The position numbers and the translations under genes were made by a program. This document shows positions 1 through 6,160 of a DNA stretch of 6,160 nucleotides, one piece after another. The number at the start of each line of letters is the position of its first letter. The stretch's first letter is position 1. This stretch comes from Pseudomonadota bacterium (GTDB lineage Bacteria > Pseudomonadota > Gammaproteobacteria > Burkholderiales > Burkholderiaceae_B): contig JAJYTK010000067.1 of assembly GCA_021793095.1 (NCBI GenBank), positions 1-6,160 on the forward strand, read 5' to 3'. Below the pieces are notes generated by a model. That model was not told the DNA's origin, did not search any database, and was given only the letters and a program-made list of their open reading frames with translations.

Positions 1-142
1 CAGTGACCACCTCAATCGTTGATTGATTGGTAAATGCATCAAGCACGGATAAATAGCTCTCGCCTGGGACGCAGAACACACGGCGAATATCTTGTTGTAT
101 CAGGGTGTCTACAAGGAGATCAGCAGCACGGTAAGTCGACAT
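1..142 (-). CDS. Thiamine pyrophosphate-dependent enzyme, acetolactate synthase-like (N-terminal fragment)
   Basis: The first 47 codons of a gene that continues past the left edge of the window. The peptide begins MSTYRAADLLVDTLIQQ and contains RRVFCVPGESYLSVLDAF (about residues 20-37). This is the opening Rossmann-like part of the N-terminal PYR domain in the acetolactate synthase / benzoylformate decarboxylase / oxalyl-CoA decarboxylase family. The PGESYL variant is usual in stand-alone 'thiamine pyrophosphate-binding proteins' rather than in biosynthetic IlvB/IlvI, which generally have PGGA. The catalytic glutamate expected near residue 50 lies just outside the window, so activity cannot be judged. 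The ATG at 142 is preceded by AAAGAGAG about 10 bases upstream. The gene lies 70 bases downstream of xth on the same strand, so read-through from xth is possible. Family assignment is firm; the substrate is unknown. Confidence 0.85.
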   Translation of the reverse strand, partial: MSTYRAADLLVDTLIQQDIRRVFCVPGESYLSVLDAFTNQSTIEVVT

Positions 143-180
143 AGCGTATAGACTCTCTTTGTCATGAGTGAGTTGAGTTT

Positions 181-224
181 ATTGAGTCTTGAATGCCCAT
201 GATTGCATCGATTTAAGACTCAAT
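181..224. repeat. Perfect 10-bp inverted repeat spanning the xth stop codon
   Basis: ATTGAGTCTT (181-190) and AAGACTCAAT (215-224) are exact reverse complements, separated by 24 bases. Inside the loop ATGC (193-196) can pair with GCAT (205-208). On the minus strand the proximal arm covers the last codons of xth and the first base of its TAA stop, and the distal arm lies in the spacer before the TPP-enzyme gene. Neither side is followed by a T-run, so this is not a classic intrinsic terminator. It could be an RNA stem that stabilises or separates the two messages, or a protein-binding palindrome. Confidence 0.6.
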
Positions 225-1013
225 GGCGTAATCGTACTCAATGGTCAGCGGGGCGTGATCACTAAAGCGTTCTTCTTTATAGACATAACCTTTTTTAGCG
301 CGTGCGGCGATCCCTGGGGTAGCGATGTGGTAGTCAATACGCCAACCAGTGTTGTTGGCCCAAGCCTGACCACGGTAGCTCCACCAAGTGTAAGCCTCGC
401 CCGTGGCCTCAGGGTAGAGTTGTCGATAGACATCGACCCAGCCAAATTCGTCAAAGACTTTAGTCAGCCAAGCGCGTTCCTCAGGTAAAAAGCCCGAGTT
501 TTTTTGGTTGTTGCGCCAGTTTTTCAGGTCAATTTCTTGATGCGCGATGTTCCAGTCGCCACAAATAATAAATTCACGACCTTCGTTTTTATAGGCATCC
601 ATCATGGGGGCCAGCCAGCCCTCAAAGTGATCCAAAAAGCGATACTTTGCAGCCTGTCTTTCGTCGCCAGTCGTCCCTGAGGGTAAATAGGCGCTGATGA
701 CGGTCAGGTTTTTGTAATCAGCACGGATAATGCGCCCCTCGGGGTCAAACTCGCTGCACCCCATGCCACGTGTGATCTGGGCTGAATCATCTTTTAGATA
801 AAAGCCCACCCCGCTGTATCCTTTTTTCTCGGCCAGATTAAAGTGCCCTACATAGTCGAGCGGGTGGCGCATGTTTGGTTTGAGGTCTTCGTCTTGGATG
901 CGTACCTCTTGCATACACAAGATGTCTGGCTGCTCTTGTTCTAGCCAAGTCGTTAAACCTTTACGATATGCTGCGCGAATGCCATTCAGGTTTAAAGATG
1001 TGATTTTTAGCAA
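213..1013 (-). CDS. xth: Exodeoxyribonuclease III (AP endonuclease, ExoIII/APE1 family)
   Basis: A cytoplasmic Mg-dependent DNA-repair nuclease of base-excision repair. The family incises abasic sites, removes blocked 3' ends and degrades duplex DNA 3' to 5'. At 266 residues it has the normal full length and one endonuclease/exonuclease/phosphatase domain. All expected catalytic positions are present: N8 and N10 (LNLNGIR), E36 (MQEVR), Y109 (SAYLPSG), D153 and N155 (GDWN), D227 (WRIDYH) and the D252-H253 pair (SDHAPL). The start codon is TTG (1011-1013). It is chosen because the family begins almost directly with this strand-1 motif, GAGAGG lies about 8 bases upstream, and the next methionine (residue 34) would delete the N8 site. 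It is divergent from pyrE and upstream of the TPP-enzyme gene. The family also contains DNA-binding proteins, but the intact active site argues for an active nuclease. Confidence 0.96.
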   Translation of the reverse strand: MLKITSLNLNGIRAAYRKGLTTWLEQEQPDILCMQEVRIQDEDLKPNMRHPLDYVGHFNLAEKKGYSGVGFYLKDDSAQITRGMGCSEFDPEGRIIRADYKNLTVISAYLPSGTTGDERQAAKYRFLDHFEGWLAPMMDAYKNEGREFIICGDWNIAHQEIDLKNWRNNQKNSGFLPEERAWLTKVFDEFGWVDVYRQLYPEATGEAYTWWSYRGQAWANNTGWRIDYHIATPGIAARAKKGYVYKEERFSDHAPLTIEYDYAIES

Positions 1014-1081
1014 CTGTGGGCCCTCTCTTTATTAATGCAAAACAAGCGTGTCCACCGCGTGTGGATTGGCTAAGCGCACCA

Positions 1082-1109
1082 AGTATACCGTGTATTACCA
1101 AGGGGCCAA
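1082..1109 (-). promoter_or_regulatory. Candidate sigma-70 promoter for xth
   Basis: On the minus strand TTGGCC (1104-1109) and TATACT (1082-1087) are separated by 16 bases, matching the -35 and -10 consensus at 4/6 and 5/6 positions. Initiation near 1075 would give a leader of about 60 bases. That leader would contain TCCAC-CGCGT-GTGGA (1051-1065), a small 5-bp inverted repeat, and two GCGTGT hexamers 11 bases apart (1046 and 1057). Prediction by eye only. Confidence 0.4.
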
Positions 1110-1139
1110 AGAAGGCGCTTGGGATTCCTTGATTTTTGC

Positions 1140-1170
1140 TTACTGTCCGGGCTGCGTATTGTGATATTAT
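1140..1170 (+). promoter_or_regulatory. Weak candidate promoter for pyrE
   Basis: An extended -10-like element, TG-T-GATATT (1160-1168), or alternatively TATTAT (1165-1170), is the best -10 match between xth and pyrE on the plus strand. The corresponding -35 region (TTACTG, 1140-1145) is poor. A start near 1176 would leave a leader of about 50 bases before the pyrE ATG. Confidence 0.25.
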
Positions 1171-1211
1171 TTGCGGTGCTTGGCATGATGTTGGGCGCAT
1201 CGGTTTTTTAA
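1161..1211 (+). other. Possible short leader reading frame upstream of pyrE
   Basis: A 17-codon frame starting with GTG reads MILFAVLGMMLGASVF and stops at TAA (1209-1211), 13 bases before the pyrE ATG. Shorter versions could begin at the ATG codons at 1185 or 1188. No convincing ribosome binding site precedes any of these starts. If transcription starts near 1176, only the ATG versions would be present in the mRNA. It is listed because its stop codon sits in the T-run after a hairpin. It may be chance. Confidence 0.2.
1187..1209 (+). promoter_or_regulatory. Attenuator-like hairpin plus T-run in the pyrE leader
   Basis: GATGT (1187-1191) can pair with GCATC (1197-1201), including one G-T wobble, around the loop TGGGC. 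It is followed by GG and six T residues (1204-1209). The layout resembles a weak intrinsic terminator directly ahead of the pyrE ribosome binding site. The stem is short, so strong termination is doubtful. In Escherichia coli pyrE is controlled by UTP-sensitive attenuation in its leader, which makes the position suggestive. Confidence 0.25.
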
Positions 1212-1224
1212 TCATGAGGTTGGC

Positions 1225-1881
1225 ATGCAATCACTACGAAATCAATTTGTGCAATTTGCCCTAGAGCAGGGGGTATTAAAATTCGGTCAATTCAAAGTCA
1301 AATCTGGGCGTATGAGCCCCTATTTTTTTAATGCGGGGTTATTTAATACGGGTGCCAGTGTGCATCAGTTGGCACAGTTTTATGCCCAAACCTTGCTGGA
1401 CGCACAAATAGAGTTTGATATGTTGTACGGGCCCGCTTATAAGGGCATCCCTTTGGTCACTGCGACGGCGCTGGCATTGGCACAGCAATCTGATCGCACC
1501 GTACCTTTTGCATTTAATCGCAAAGAGGCCAAGGCACATGGTGAGGGGGGGATGCTGGTTGGGGCACCGTTACAGGGGCGCGTGGTGATTGTGGATGATG
1601 TGATCACCGCGGGCACCTCGGTGCGTGAGTCTGTGGATATTATTCGTGCCCAGGGTGCCGAGCCAGCGGCCGTGTTGATTGCATTGGATCGCATGGAGCG
1701 GGCGGGCACAGACACACAGGTCGAAACGCATTCTGCCGTGCAGGCGGTACAGGATGAGTTTGGTATTCCTGTGGTGAGTATTGCGTCCTTGGCGGATATT
1801 ATGTTTTTCTTGGAAAACACCCCCGATCTGAGTGATTTCAAAACCCCAATTGCTGCTTACCGTCAGCGCTATGGGGTATAA
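1225..1881 (+). CDS. pyrE: Orotate phosphoribosyltransferase
   Basis: Catalyses orotate + PRPP to orotidine 5'-monophosphate + pyrophosphate, the fifth step of de novo pyrimidine synthesis, as a cytoplasmic homodimer. The 218-residue length matches the proteobacterial enzyme. The orotate-binding region is at residues 27-40 (SGRMSPYFFNAGLF) and LYGPAYKGIP at 67-76. The mobile catalytic loop NRKEAKAHGEGG is at 98-109, with K100, K103 and H105. The PRPP-binding signature VVIVDDVITAGTS is at 120-132, with the D124-D125 pair. The ATG at 1225 has TGAGG (1215-1219) five bases upstream. It is transcribed alone, divergent from xth and convergent with gatB. A run of seven G residues (1545-1551) lies in the mobile-loop codons, but the frame is intact. 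Confidence 0.97.
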   Translation: MQSLRNQFVQFALEQGVLKFGQFKVKSGRMSPYFFNAGLFNTGASVHQLAQFYAQTLLDAQIEFDMLYGPAYKGIPLVTATALALAQQSDRTVPFAFNRKEAKAHGEGGMLVGAPLQGRVVIVDDVITAGTSVRESVDIIRAQGAEPAAVLIALDRMERAGTDTQVETHSAVQAVQDEFGIPVVSIASLADIMFFLENTPDLSDFKTPIAAYRQRYGV

Positions 1882-1884
1882 AGC

Positions 1885-1899
1885 GGGCCAGACAGGCCC
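1885..1899 (+). other. Short GC-rich hairpin just after the pyrE stop
   Basis: GGGCC (1885-1889) and GGCCC (1895-1899) form a perfect 5-bp stem around AGACA, three bases after the pyrE stop codon. An overlapping alternative pairs AGCGGG (1882-1887) with CCCGCT (1915-1920). No T-run follows either, so it may protect the mRNA 3' end rather than terminate transcription. Confidence 0.35.
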
Positions 1900-1953
1900 A
1901 TGGCCGATGCCCAACCCGCTGGTCTATCCGCTGCTGAGTCTAAAACCCTATGG

Positions 1954-1975
1954 GCTGGATGTTTAGCTATCCAGC
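1954..1975. terminator. Candidate bidirectional terminator between convergent pyrE and gatB
   Basis: GCTGGAT (1954-1960) and ATCCAGC (1969-1975) form a perfect 7-bp stem around an 8-base loop. The loop holds the gatB stop codon (1963-1965, minus strand). On the plus strand the stem is followed by TTGTTG, a modest T-rich tail for pyrE. On the minus strand a TTTT stretch comes 8 bases later, after a tiny CCC-ATA-GGG stem. The position between convergent genes favours a shared terminator, but both tails are weak. Confidence 0.45.
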
Positions 1976-3420
1976 TTGTTGCGCAGTATTTCTGCGACCT
2001 GGCGCGGGTTGGCCTGTCCTTTGGCGGCCTTCATCACCTGACCTACCAAGGAATTAAAGGCCCGATCGCGGCCGGCATGGTATTGCTCAACAATTTTAGG
2101 GTTGGCGGCAATGGCCTCATCAACCATGGTTTCAATGGCACCACTGTCGCTGATTTGCTTGTAACCGCGCTTTTCAATGATGCGATCGGGGTCGCCCTCT
2201 TCCTCGCCCTCCCACATGGCGGTAAATACTTTGCGCGCCATGTTATTAGAGATGGTGTTGTCTGCAATACGACGAATCAATCCGGCCAACTGCTCGGGGC
2301 GGATGGGGGACTCGTCGATGCTTTGCTCGGCACGATTGAGTACTGCTGCCAGATCGGTGAGGATCCAGTTCGCAATCAATTTGGGCTCTTTGCCCTCTAA
2401 TGCCGCTAGGGTAGCCTCGAAATAATCAGTCGTGGCGCGCTGAGCGGTGAGTTGCTGGGCGTCATAGTCAGTCAAGTCAAGCTTTTCCTTAAAGTACTGA
2501 CGTTTTTCAGCCGGTAGCTCAGGCATTTTGGCGCGGATATCATCAATCATGGCATCACTAAGCACCAAGGGCAGTAAATCTGGATCCGAGAAATAACGGT
2601 AATCATCCGCATCCTCTTTGGTGCGCATGCTGCGCGTTTCATCCAGATCTGCATCGTAAAGGCGGGTTTCTTGGACGATGGTGCCACCAGTCTCTAGGAC
2701 ATCAATTTGGCGCTGGGCCTCGTAGTTGATGGCGCGCTCAAGAAAGCGAAATGAGTTGATGTTTTTCAGCTCGCAGCGTGTGCCCAAGGTGGTTTCACCC
2801 TTGGGGCGTACCGAGACGTTAGCGTCTACCCGAAAGGATCCCTCTTGCATGTTGCCATCACAGATCCCTAGCCACACGACCAATCCGTGTAGGGTGCGTG
2901 CAAACGCTGCAGCTTGGGCGGCACTGCGCATATCGGGCTCAGAGACAATTTCCAAAAGCGGGGTGCCTGCGCGGTTGAGATCGATGCCTGAGCTAGACTC
3001 ACCATGGGGACCTGTGAAGTTTTCATGCAAAGATTTTCCAGCATCCTCTTCGAGATGAGCCCGCGTGAGGGAGATCCGATGGGTGTGATCCTCTAGGCTG
3101 AAAACAATTTCACCGCCCTCTAGAATGGGTTGATCAAATTGGCTGATTTGATAGTTCTTGGGCAGATCAGGATAAAAATAATTTTTGCGCGCAAACACTG
3201 AGGTTTGATTAATTTGGGCGCCGACGGCCAGACCAAACATGACAGCCTTTTCGGCAACAGCACGGTTAAATACCGGTAAAGCGCCAGGCAAGGCCATATC
3301 GACTGCATTGGCCTGGGTATTTGGTTCAGCGCCAAAGGCTGTACTGCTGTCAGAAAAAATCTTGGAAGCCGTGGACAGCTGCACGTGCGTTTCCAAGCCG
3401 ATAACAATTTCCCAATCCAT
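1963..3420 (-). CDS. gatB: Aspartyl/glutamyl-tRNA(Asn/Gln) amidotransferase subunit B
   Basis: The tRNA-binding and kinase-like subunit of GatCAB. It phosphorylates misacylated Asp-tRNA(Asn) or Glu-tRNA(Gln) with ATP and transfers ammonia supplied by GatA. At 485 residues it has the usual length. The cradle domain carries the N-terminal IGLETHVQL (7-15, with E10 and H12), [18 protein letters not shown] (82-99), HLEEDAGKS (122-130), [17 protein letters not shown] (147-163), [10 protein letters not shown] (197-206), ELKNINSF (217-224) and [13 protein letters not shown] (273-285). From about residue 335 a helical plus YqeY-like tail ends in [20 protein letters not shown], the part that recognises the tRNA. 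The ATG at 3420 is two bases after the gatA stop, with GGAG 8 bases upstream inside the end of gatA, which suggests translational coupling. It is the last gene of the gatCAB operon. Confidence 0.97.
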   Translation of the reverse strand: MDWEIVIGLETHVQLSTASKIFSDSSTAFGAEPNTQANAVDMALPGALPVFNRAVAEKAVMFGLAVGAQINQTSVFARKNYFYPDLPKNYQISQFDQPILEGGEIVFSLEDHTHRISLTRAHLEEDAGKSLHENFTGPHGESSSGIDLNRAGTPLLEIVSEPDMRSAAQAAAFARTLHGLVVWLGICDGNMQEGSFRVDANVSVRPKGETTLGTRCELKNINSFRFLERAINYEAQRQIDVLETGGTIVQETRLYDADLDETRSMRTKEDADDYRYFSDPDLLPLVLSDAMIDDIRAKMPELPAEKRQYFKEKLDLTDYDAQQLTAQRATTDYFEATLAALEGKEPKLIANWILTDLAAVLNRAEQSIDESPIRPEQLAGLIRRIADNTISNNMARKVFTAMWEGEEEGDPDRIIEKRGYKQISDSGAIETMVDEAIAANPKIVEQYHAGRDRAFNSLVGQVMKAAKGQANPRQVAEILRNKLDS

Positions 3421-3422
3421 GA

Positions 3423-4937
3423 TTACAGCTCCGGTGTTCGTTGATGCCAGTCAGTATGTGTTTGGAAGCAATCGGCAATGGCTAATAACTGACCTTCTTG
3501 GAAATAATTGCCGATGAGTTGCATGCCGATAGGCAGGGGCTTGTCGCCGCTGCTTTGTCCACAAGGCGCACTGAGCGCGGGCAGTCCGGCCAAATTAACG
3601 CTCAATGTATAACGATCGGCACGCCACTGATCGGTGGGCGCCTCGACCGTTTGATTGAGCGCCTGCGGCAGTCCGGCACTCACGGGAGCAAAAATCACAT
3701 CGCATTGCGCTAGGGCAGCTTGGTACTGCTCGAGGATCATGGCGCGTACGCGTTGCGCTTGGAGAAAGAAGGTTTCGTAATGACCCTCGCTCAGGACGTA
3801 GGTGCCCGCTAGGATACGGCGTTTGACCTCGGGGCCAAAACCTTCTGAGCGGCTGCGTGCCGTCATTTCATGGAGATCTTGGTAGTGTTCGGTGCGGTGC
3901 CCAAAACGTACCCCATCAAAGCGCGAGAGATTGCTGGAAGCCTCGGCAGGGCTAATCACATAATACGCCGCTGTGGCCATATCAATGAGGGGCAAGGACA
4001 CCTCGACGCGCTCAGCGCCTAGTTTTTCTAGAGTTTGCAGGGCCTCATCGAGGCTTTTGACGACCTCAGGCTGCAGATCATTTTCGAGGAATTCTTTAAT
4101 AATGCCGATACGCAGTCCCTTGAGGGGGCGGTCATCTTGTGTTTGAAATTGTTGGTGCCAGTGTTCGAATTGGCTGCGTATGCGCGCGCCATCGTTTGTT
4201 TGGTCACCACAATGCGTTAATGAGGTGGGATCGCGTTCGTCAAAACCGCCCATGGTTTCAAGTAAATAAAGTAAATCACGGGCGTGACGTGCCATGGGGC
4301 CAGCCTGATCCAAGCTTGACCCATAAGCCACCATACCGTAGCGAGAAACCGTGCCATAGGTGGGCTTGATGCCACTAATGCCACAAAATGCAGCGGGTTG
4401 GCGGATAGAGCCGCCAGTATCTGAACCGGTGGCTGCTAAGGCGAGGCCCGCGGCGATCGCTGCGGCAGATCCGCTGGATGAGCCACCGGGCGTGCGCGTG
4501 AGGTCCCAAGGGTTGAGTGTGGGGCCAAAAACCGAAGTTTGGCTGTCAGAGCCCATGGCAAACTCATCGCAATTGAGTTTCCCCAGGGTAATGGACCCCG
4601 CGTTTTGCAAGCGCTCAACAACGGTTGCATCAAAAGGGCTTTGGTAATTTTGCAGCATTTTACTGGCGGCGGTGGTGCGCCAGTGACGCGTGACGAAAAC
4701 GTCTTTATGGCCGATGGGAACCCCGGTCAGGGGGGTGTGGGTATGATTTGCGCGTTGGGCATCTGCAGCTTTGGCCTGGGCCAAAGAGGCATCCTCATTA
4801 ATATCTACCCAAGCATTGAGCTGTTGATGCGTTTGAATGGCGGCCAAACAGCTCTGGGTGAGCTCCAGCGCGCTGATTTTTTTATTATCAAAGGCCTCAT
4901 TGAGGGACTCGATGGTAGGAAAGGTGTTTAAAAGCAT
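3423..4937 (-). CDS. gatA: Aspartyl/glutamyl-tRNA(Asn/Gln) amidotransferase subunit A (glutaminase)
   Basis: The glutamine-hydrolysing subunit of GatCAB. It releases ammonia that is channelled to GatB. It is 504 residues long and belongs to the amidase-signature family. The Ser-cisSer-Lys triad is complete: K78 in [10 protein letters not shown] (72-81), S153 in [12 protein letters not shown] (149-160) and nucleophile S177 in [12 protein letters not shown] (171-182). [13 protein letters not shown] (119-131) is also typical. The chosen start is the ATG at 4935-4937, 10 bases after gatC and with AGG of the gatC stop region about 9 bases upstream. The open frame continues 21 codons further into gatC, but those residues look unlike GatA. 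The linker at about 241-271, between DPTSL and LKGLRIG, seems roughly 15 residues longer than I recall for relatives. It is followed directly by gatB. Confidence 0.96.
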   Translation of the reverse strand: MLLNTFPTIESLNEAFDNKKISALELTQSCLAAIQTHQQLNAWVDINEDASLAQAKAADAQRANHTHTPLTGVPIGHKDVFVTRHWRTTAASKMLQNYQSPFDATVVERLQNAGSITLGKLNCDEFAMGSDSQTSVFGPTLNPWDLTRTPGGSSSGSAAAIAAGLALAATGSDTGGSIRQPAAFCGISGIKPTYGTVSRYGMVAYGSSLDQAGPMARHARDLLYLLETMGGFDERDPTSLTHCGDQTNDGARIRSQFEHWHQQFQTQDDRPLKGLRIGIIKEFLENDLQPEVVKSLDEALQTLEKLGAERVEVSLPLIDMATAAYYVISPAEASSNLSRFDGVRFGHRTEHYQDLHEMTARSRSEGFGPEVKRRILAGTYVLSEGHYETFFLQAQRVRAMILEQYQAALAQCDVIFAPVSAGLPQALNQTVEAPTDQWRADRYTLSVNLAGLPALSAPCGQSSGDKPLPIGMQLIGNYFQEGQLLAIADCFQTHTDWHQRTPEL

Positions 4938-4947
4938 ATGGGCAAGC

Positions 4948-5256
4948 CTATTCAATAACAGTCGGCACGAGGAAGAGCCCATCTTCCTGGGCGGGCGCAT
5001 TGGCCATCAGGGCCTCGCGCTGGGCAGCGGTTGAGCGGGGGGCGGGCACATCATCACGTAAGCGCAAGGAAGCGTCGCTCATGGCCGTTAATGGGCTGAT
5101 CAATGCGGTGACCCCGGTGGTGTCAACCGTTTCCAATTGCTTAATAAGGGTTAATATATGGCTAAAATCATTTTTCGCCTGCTCACTTTGCGCGTCATCG
5201 AGCTCTAGTTGGGCGAGCTCGGCGATGTGAGCGACTTCTTGTTTGGTAACAGTCAT
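4948..5256 (-). CDS. gatC: Aspartyl/glutamyl-tRNA(Asn/Gln) amidotransferase subunit C
   Basis: The small 102-residue subunit that wraps around the GatA-GatB interface and stabilises the heterotrimer; it has no catalytic residues of its own. The N-terminal helix MTVTKQEVAHIAELAQLEL and the C-terminal strand NAPAQEDGLFLVPTVIE are characteristic, separated by a helical hairpin (about 24-45) and a variable loop. The ATG at 5254-5256 is used because the family begins there. It has CCGGAA about 6 bases upstream and a stronger AAGGA about 15 bases upstream. An in-frame TTG ten codons earlier has no ribosome site. It is the first gene of gatCAB. The complete operon suggests that at least one of Asn-tRNA(Asn) or Gln-tRNA(Gln) is made by the indirect route; which one cannot be told from this window. 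Confidence 0.95.
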   Translation of the reverse strand: MTVTKQEVAHIAELAQLELDDAQSEQAKNDFSHILTLIKQLETVDTTGVTALISPLTAMSDASLRLRDDVPAPRSTAAQREALMANAPAQEDGLFLVPTVIE

Positions 5257-5306
5257 AATGTATTCCGGATATCCTTCGATGACCAAAAAGTGATGAATGC
5301 AGCACT

Positions 5307-5520
5307 AAAATATACAATGTAGCCTGCCAAATGGGAAAATATACTGGTTTTGCCTCAAAAGTAGCAATTCAATACTGATTTGCGCCCAAATTGATGGAAA
5401 ATCGTTACAGGTTTTAACGAGGCGCTAAATCAGTCTTATTTTGCTCTAATTATAAGTTATCATTAACAGTTTACTTCTTCAGTGTTGATGTTCGCTTGCG
5501 TGGGTGGCTGATTTTGCCTC
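5307..5520 (+). repeat. Degenerate direct repeats in the gatC-mreB spacer
   Basis: AAAATATAC occurs at 5307-5315 and 5336-5344. The second copy runs into CTGGTTTTGCCTC (5344-5356), which recurs with one mismatch as CTGATTTTGCCTC at 5508-5520. A looser copy, ATACTGATTTGCGCCCAAA, lies at 5372-5390, and AAAGT follows both closely matching copies. The ATAC cores at 5312, 5341 and 5372 are 29 and 31 bases apart, roughly three helical turns. They may be binding sites for a regulator or the nucleoid, or an old local duplication. Confidence 0.45.
5309..5337 (-). promoter_or_regulatory. Candidate sigma-70 promoter for gatCAB
   Basis: On the minus strand TTCCCA (5332-5337) and TATATT (5309-5314) are separated by 17 bases, matching consensus at 4/6 and 5/6 positions. 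The predicted start near 5302 would give a gatC leader of about 45 bases. The -10 overlaps the first copy of an AAAATATAC repeat (5307-5315, 5336-5344). Confidence 0.4.
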
Positions 5521-5536
5521 GTAAAGTTTTATTTAG

Positions 5537-6160
<624 letters not shown>

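Noticed and set aside
961..1230. An 89-codon minus-strand frame covering the xth-pyrE spacer
   Set aside because: It overlaps the starts of xth and pyrE, has no ribosome site and no recognisable motif.
1545..1551. Run of seven G residues inside pyrE, possible slippage site
   Set aside because: It encodes conserved Gly residues of the catalytic loop (GEGG) in the correct frame, and phase variation of a biosynthetic gene is implausible.
1437..1914. Minus-strand open frames of 134 and 114 codons
   Set aside because: Both lie opposite pyrE, whose protein sequence is clearly conserved; they are shadow frames.
1900..2400. A 166-codon open frame on the plus strand
   Set aside because: It is antisense to the conserved 3' half of gatB; its composition reflects gatB codon bias and no family is recognisable.
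4938..5000. Extension of gatA 21 codons upstream
   Set aside because: The extra residues (MRPPRKMGSS...) overlap gatC in another frame, do not resemble GatA N-termini, and the ATG at 4937 has a suitable ribosome site and spacing.
5257..5286. Extension of gatC ten codons upstream to a TTG
   Set aside because: There is no ribosome site before the TTG, and GatC proteins start at the MTVTKQEV-like helix encoded from the ATG at 5256.

Overview
The window looks like ordinary housekeeping chromosome from a betaproteobacterium, most likely Burkholderiales and perhaps Alcaligenaceae-like. That placement is inferred from protein flavour and gene neighbourhood: ExoIII divergent from pyrE, then gatCAB divergent from mreB. 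No alignment was run. Base composition looks moderate by eye. There is no sign of recent transfer: no tRNA, integrase, transposase or CRISPR array.

Layout. Positions 1-142 (minus) hold the first 47 codons of a thiamine-pyrophosphate-dependent enzyme of the acetolactate-synthase-like family, running off the left edge. Positions 213-1013 (minus) hold exodeoxyribonuclease III (xth), read from a TTG start. A perfect 10-bp inverted repeat overlaps the xth stop codon. A 211-bp divergent spacer (1014-1224) separates xth from pyrE (1225-1881, plus), orotate phosphoribosyltransferase. The pyrE leader has a short hydrophobic reading frame that ends in a T-run after a small hairpin. pyrE converges on gatB across an 81-bp spacer with two hairpins. 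The minus-strand operon gatC (5256-4948), gatA (4937-3423), gatB (3420-1963) encodes the complete aspartyl/glutamyl-tRNA amidotransferase, with gaps of only 10 and 2 bases. A 328-bp AT-rich spacer (5257-5584) then separates it from the divergent mreB (5585 to the right edge, plus), which starts without a visible Shine-Dalgarno sequence.

The genes serve separate core functions: DNA base-excision repair (xth), pyrimidine synthesis (pyrE), indirect aminoacylation of tRNA-Asn and/or tRNA-Gln (gatCAB) and cell-shape control (mreB). Only gatC, gatA and gatB work as one complex. I found no convincing previously undescribed system. The points most worth a second look are in the non-coding DNA: degenerate direct repeats upstream of mreB and gatC, the possible pyrE attenuator, and the inverted repeat at the xth stop codon.
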